Assembly: GCF_039545135.1 (NCBI RefSeq)
Contig: NZ_BAABRU010000001.1
Coordinates: 372,001 to 436,000, forward strand
Length of the DNA stretch: 64,000 nucleotides
Direction: 5' to 3'
Origin: Herpetosiphon gulosus
Lineage (GTDB): Bacteria; Chloroflexota; Chloroflexia; Chloroflexales; Herpetosiphonaceae
The notes under the pieces were generated by a model. The model was not told where the DNA came from. It worked only from the letters and a program-made list of their open reading frames with translations, and did no database searches. The position numbers and the translations under genes were made by a program. Positions 62,201 through 64,000 of this stretch are shown one piece after another. Numbering within the stretch: the first letter of the stretch is position 1; each line of letters starts with the position of its first letter.

Positions 62201-62493
62201 CGTTGCGCACCAAAGATGCGATTACCCAGTTGCGTGAAATTGCGCGACTTTCGATTCAGCAGCGCAACTACGAAGAAGCGATTGCTTCATATCACCAAGT
62301 GATTGCGCTCGATCAAAAAGATGCCGATGCCTATGAGCAATTGGCCGATGTTCTGATGCGAGCACAAGAGTATGGTCAGGCAGTCCGTACCTATAAACAA
62401 TTGGCGAAATTGTTGCCCGATGATGATCGGGTTGAAGCCTTGCAAAGTGCCGCTCAACGCATGCTCGATCAGCAACAGGTGGCCAAAGGCTAG
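59221..62493 (+). CDS. Large tetratricopeptide-repeat protein
   Basis: A 1090-residue protein made almost entirely of TPR helices, with no signal peptide. Typical units are PLQALQLWQELLKRNPDNP-like and YEQLADVLMRAQEYGQAVRT. Two repeat-rich halves (about 1-390 and 495-1085) flank a Pro/Glu-rich spacer (about 400-490). TPR arrays bind protein partners, so a scaffold role in the cytoplasm is likely. ATG 59221 is chosen with GGGGG about 7 bases upstream. The gene stands alone after dnaC and before the AraC remnant. No catalytic domain is seen. Confidence 0.82.
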   Translation: MAGNQAIFDRALEQYQLASRAGDWNKALTEAARAMTEFPTHEQARIAVATALFHTNKLPQALQLWQELLKRNPDNPIFTEYIAKIYRAQGDTDQAIELFMQLAERLIAQKLPLKAVRAYRDILDIHPSHEEARVRLAMVLAESGDKPGAIREYLHLGQQFYDAEQYDAADEAAVEALNVDPASLSAQEFKKKVDLARQALITAATGDQLPDQGRLQTKEQIERAVNEAIEYQNNGLLEQAAQMYERVVEVLPERADMQYSLGLIYDELERHKDALQVLEIASHNDEYALSAHFAIGTIYQKLGQMERAAQEFEQAIRYVDLQSIGKEEANDLIDMYEATSAIYLELGDVARAASLYSTLAGFLQGKRWGAEQAAQYNTKAKELTDRSMMSKLRMLGTGILNAPPPEEAVPEPQTETWGKMPSITDFLSPKSRVEASPVDEMASLEALISGNASPAPQTMLTDIDPLDVLAANLPPAGEVHFAPLTPIDTEGRSERIQRLVEASESFAEQNFLYAALDACHEIIRYDLEFYAIHLRMAEILERLGRMDQALSKLNLLIETYKARGETHKAIGVYHKLIDLSADSTIIRAELAEVLRKQGRSDEAAEQLAYVANQQFRQGQTVKALEQFRKLLEWAPDSVNLRAQYGQVLLKLERWEAALEEFRRVIVQKPDDLVVMAQANIALAMMGEFPDAIWDSVAALIQKLASNPQQLNDVQAEYRAVTLITDRAIIQFLLGLIQQSTKQHPAAMHSFNQALELLEIDADPLVPPVLVYQAIADSYIAEGNAAGSIEQLRKIEAILVTGTVPAMSTKHAFAQPFNEGELQRRLAEAYAANENFEGAIQALQRVKQLLPYDRQAYTKLADIYFRQGRLNEALTQLDELATYYESQSQLDRALEILATGLQLAPKNIPIKSRHAQLMMRRGYLDEGLVGLDELAELQRKQGLVKDAVASIQQVADVYWTLGKVDKAAEMYNRIVQIAPNDTEARQHLVSFNILSLRTKDAITQLREIARLSIQQRNYEEAIASYHQVIALDQKDADAYEQLADVLMRAQEYGQAVRTYKQLAKLLPDDDRVEALQSAAQRMLDQQQVAKG

Positions 62494-62591
62494 CATTCTC
62501 CTAAACTTTTCAAAATTCAAAGCAGCGCTGAAGCCTTGTGCTCGGCGCTGTTTTTGTTAATGGCTTGGGGCAATCAAGGAGCAGCTTGGAT

Positions 62592-63428
62592 ATGCAAGCG
62601 CCACTTAATCGTGAAACCGTACATTTTTGGCAGGATCGGGTGTTGAATAACTTGGAGTTGTTGCATGCCCACTATATTACCCAGCGTTTCGCACCACATA
62701 GCCATGAAGAGTTTGCGATTGGGGTGATTGAGGCTGGTGGCCAAGCCTTTACCTATCAACGGCGCTCGCAGTGGCTCATGCCCGCTGGCAGTATTGCGGT
62801 GATTAATCCGCAGGTGGTGCATACTGGTCATGCTGCTACGCCCCAAGGCTGGGTTTATCGCATGTTTTATCCTCCAGCGCATATCTTGCAGCAAGCTGCC
62901 AGCCAATTAGCTGGGCGCAATCAAGCAACCCCCTTTTTTCCTCAGCCAGTGATTCATGATCCATTTTTGATGCAGCGCCTGCTGCAACTTCATCAATTAT
63001 TGTAAGACCCCAGCACCACCGCGCTCGAACGCGAATCGCGCTTGCTCTGGACGATGGCGCAACTGATTATTCGCCATGCCCAAAGCAAACCAGCGCTTAC
63101 CGCCCAGCAACGGCACCCCAAAGCGGTAACGACGATTCGTGAATATTTGGCGGTGCACTATGCCGATTCAATTTCGCTTGAACAACTGGCCCAATTGGTC
63201 AATTTAAGTCCGTTTCATACGTTACGGATGTTTCGCCAAGCAACTGGCCTGCCACCACACGGCTATCTCGTTCAACTACGGATCAATCAAGCGAAACAGC
63301 TGTTGCATACTCAGTTGCCATTGGCCGAGGTAGCCGTACAAACCGGATTTAGCGATCAAAGCCATTTGAATCGCCATTTCAAGCGGGTTTTGGGTGTTAC
63401 GCCACTTCAATATCGCCGCCAAGCCTAA
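62592..63428 (+). pseudogene. AraC-family regulator interrupted by an in-frame stop
   Basis: One reading frame from ATG 62592 to the stop at 63426-63428, except for a single TAA at 63003-63005. The first part (137 residues) is an AraC-type cupin sensor (APHSHEEFAIGVIEAGG, INPQVVHTGHA). After the stop the same frame continues D-P-S-T-T-A-L-E-R and then the two AraC helix-turn-helix motifs (SLEQLAQLVNLSPFHTLRMF and VAVQTGFSDQSHLNRHFK, ending GVTPLQYRR). One base change, for example CAA or GAA to TAA, explains it. Without recoding, the protein lacks its DNA-binding half. An ATG at 63054 inside the second half could allow restart. Confidence 0.85.
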
Positions 63429-63510
63429 ATCAGCAAGATCATCCAAGCAATTAATCTTCAATCAGGCTATGCTCAATTTAATCATAGTTTACAAGCTTTG
63501 GAGCAGCGCC

Positions 63511-64000
63511 ATGCACTCAATTTCTGCTACCTTTCGTGCTGGAATTCGCGCGTTTTTACCGATTGCCGTGGGTATTATCCCGTTTGCCTTGATTTCGGGC
63601 ATTGCCGCGATGAGTGTTGGCTTATCGATTCCCCAAGCTATTGCCATGTCGATGATTGTGTTTGCTGGCTCGGCTCAGTTGGTGGCGATGCAACTCTTGG
63701 CTGAACATACCCCGGTGCTGTTGATTATTCTGACGACCTTGATTATTAACTTGCGCTTTGTGATGTATAGCGCCTCGTTGGCCGACCATTTGGCTCAATT
63801 GAAGCAGCGCTGGAAGTGGCTTAGTGCCTATTTGCTGACCGATCAGGCCTATGCCTTGGCAATTAGCCTATATCAGCGTAAACCCCAAATGCGCTACAAA
63901 CCATGGTTTTACCTTGGCGCAGCAATCAGTATGTGGATTACTTGGCAAATTGGGGCGGTGGTTGGAATGTTGGTTGGTCAGCAATTTCCGGCCAGTTGGC
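63511..64000 (+). CDS. azlC: AzlC-family branched-chain amino acid exporter subunit (partial)
   Basis: The first 163 codons of a membrane protein; it runs off the right edge. FRAGIRAFLPIAVGIIPFA and SMIVFAGSAQLVAMQLL are the AzlC signature. LIINLRFVMYSASLADHL follows. AzlC with the small AzlD forms an exporter for branched-chain amino acids. GGAG at 63500-63503 supports ATG 63511. The upstream AraC-type remnant may once have controlled it, as AraC regulators often adjoin azlCD genes. Confidence 0.88.
   Translation, partial: MHSISATFRAGIRAFLPIAVGIIPFALISGIAAMSVGLSIPQAIAMSMIVFAGSAQLVAMQLLAEHTPVLLIILTTLIINLRFVMYSASLADHLAQLKQRWKWLSAYLLTDQAYALAISLYQRKPQMRYKPWFYLGAAISMWITWQIGAVVGMLVGQQFPASW

Overview
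The window reads as chromosome of a filamentous, predatory-type Chloroflexota bacterium, most like Herpetosiphon. This is judged from gene content (cyanobacterial/Ycf45-type R3H ATPase, DnaD plus DnaC loader pair, secreted GH26 mannanase with a CBM2, secreted subtilase, many Thr/Pro-rich lipoproteins) and from its peculiar intergenic repeats; no database was searched. There is no phage, no insertion sequence and no CRISPR array. The genes look like stable chromosome with dense operons and repeat-filled gaps.

Layout. 1-121: 3' end of ftsZ. 0.26-8.8 kb: an oligopeptide ABC importer (oppA, oppB, oppC, oppD, oppF and a second binding lipoprotein). 8.8-13.5 kb: a PGPGW-like membrane protein, glutamate dehydrogenase, scpA and a lipoprotein. 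13.7-17.4 kb (minus): a heterodimeric ABC exporter with one degenerate ATP site. 17.6-19.0 kb: a TPP riboswitch with terminator controlling an orphan thiamine-binding lipoprotein (thiB). 19-24.6 kb: an Ala-rich membrane protein, bifunctional FTCD, two very small membrane proteins, the CCA-adding enzyme/HD protein, rmlC and a small membrane protein. 24.7-28.5 kb (minus): secreted subtilase, then a 1.1-kb region lacking ordinary genes, then an orphan ABC-2 permease. 28.9-31.5 kb: fprA-like reductase with a CBS-domain gene, and a GNAT gene. 31.6-36.1 kb: GH26 mannanase and a membrane histidine kinase. 36.2-40.2 kb (minus): a GntR/FadR-type regulator, alkyl-DHAP-synthase-like oxidase and glpD in one operon. 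40.4-45.2 kb: GNAT-like gene, Ycf45/SpoIIIAA-like ATPase, tmk, zinc-ribbon proteins and DUF309. 45.5-50.5 kb: MFS transporter, PD-(D/E)XK-like protein, acetoacetate-decarboxylase-like protein and uvrC. 50.9-51.0 kb: tRNA-Pro(CGG). 51-55.6 kb: clan-A glycosidase coupled to an O-antigen-ligase-like protein, then a small helical protein and a Methyltransf_19 protein. 55.8-57.3 kb (minus): a broken and an intact copy of a secreted NTR/TIMP-like protein. 57.7-62.5 kb: DnaD-like and DnaC-like genes overlapping by up to 128 bases, and a 1090-residue TPR protein. 62.6-64.0 kb: an AraC regulator broken by one in-frame stop, and the start of an azlC gene.

The most unusual part is 26.77-27.38 kb on the minus strand. 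A consensus sigma-70 promoter and a rho-independent terminator bound a roughly 570-nt transcript. It holds three five-codon reading frames, each with a good ribosome binding site, reading MIIIF, MVIIF and MIIIF. The second copy has different codons but almost the same peptide. The promoter shares its upstream block with the promoter of the adjacent subtilase gene. I know of no described system of this kind.

The second unusual theme is a family of compound intergenic repeats. They are built from short tandem units, mostly of period 7 (also 9 and 10), joined in a recurring order and found in at least ten gaps. They often touch stop or start codons and resemble in style the STRR repeats of filamentous cyanobacteria.
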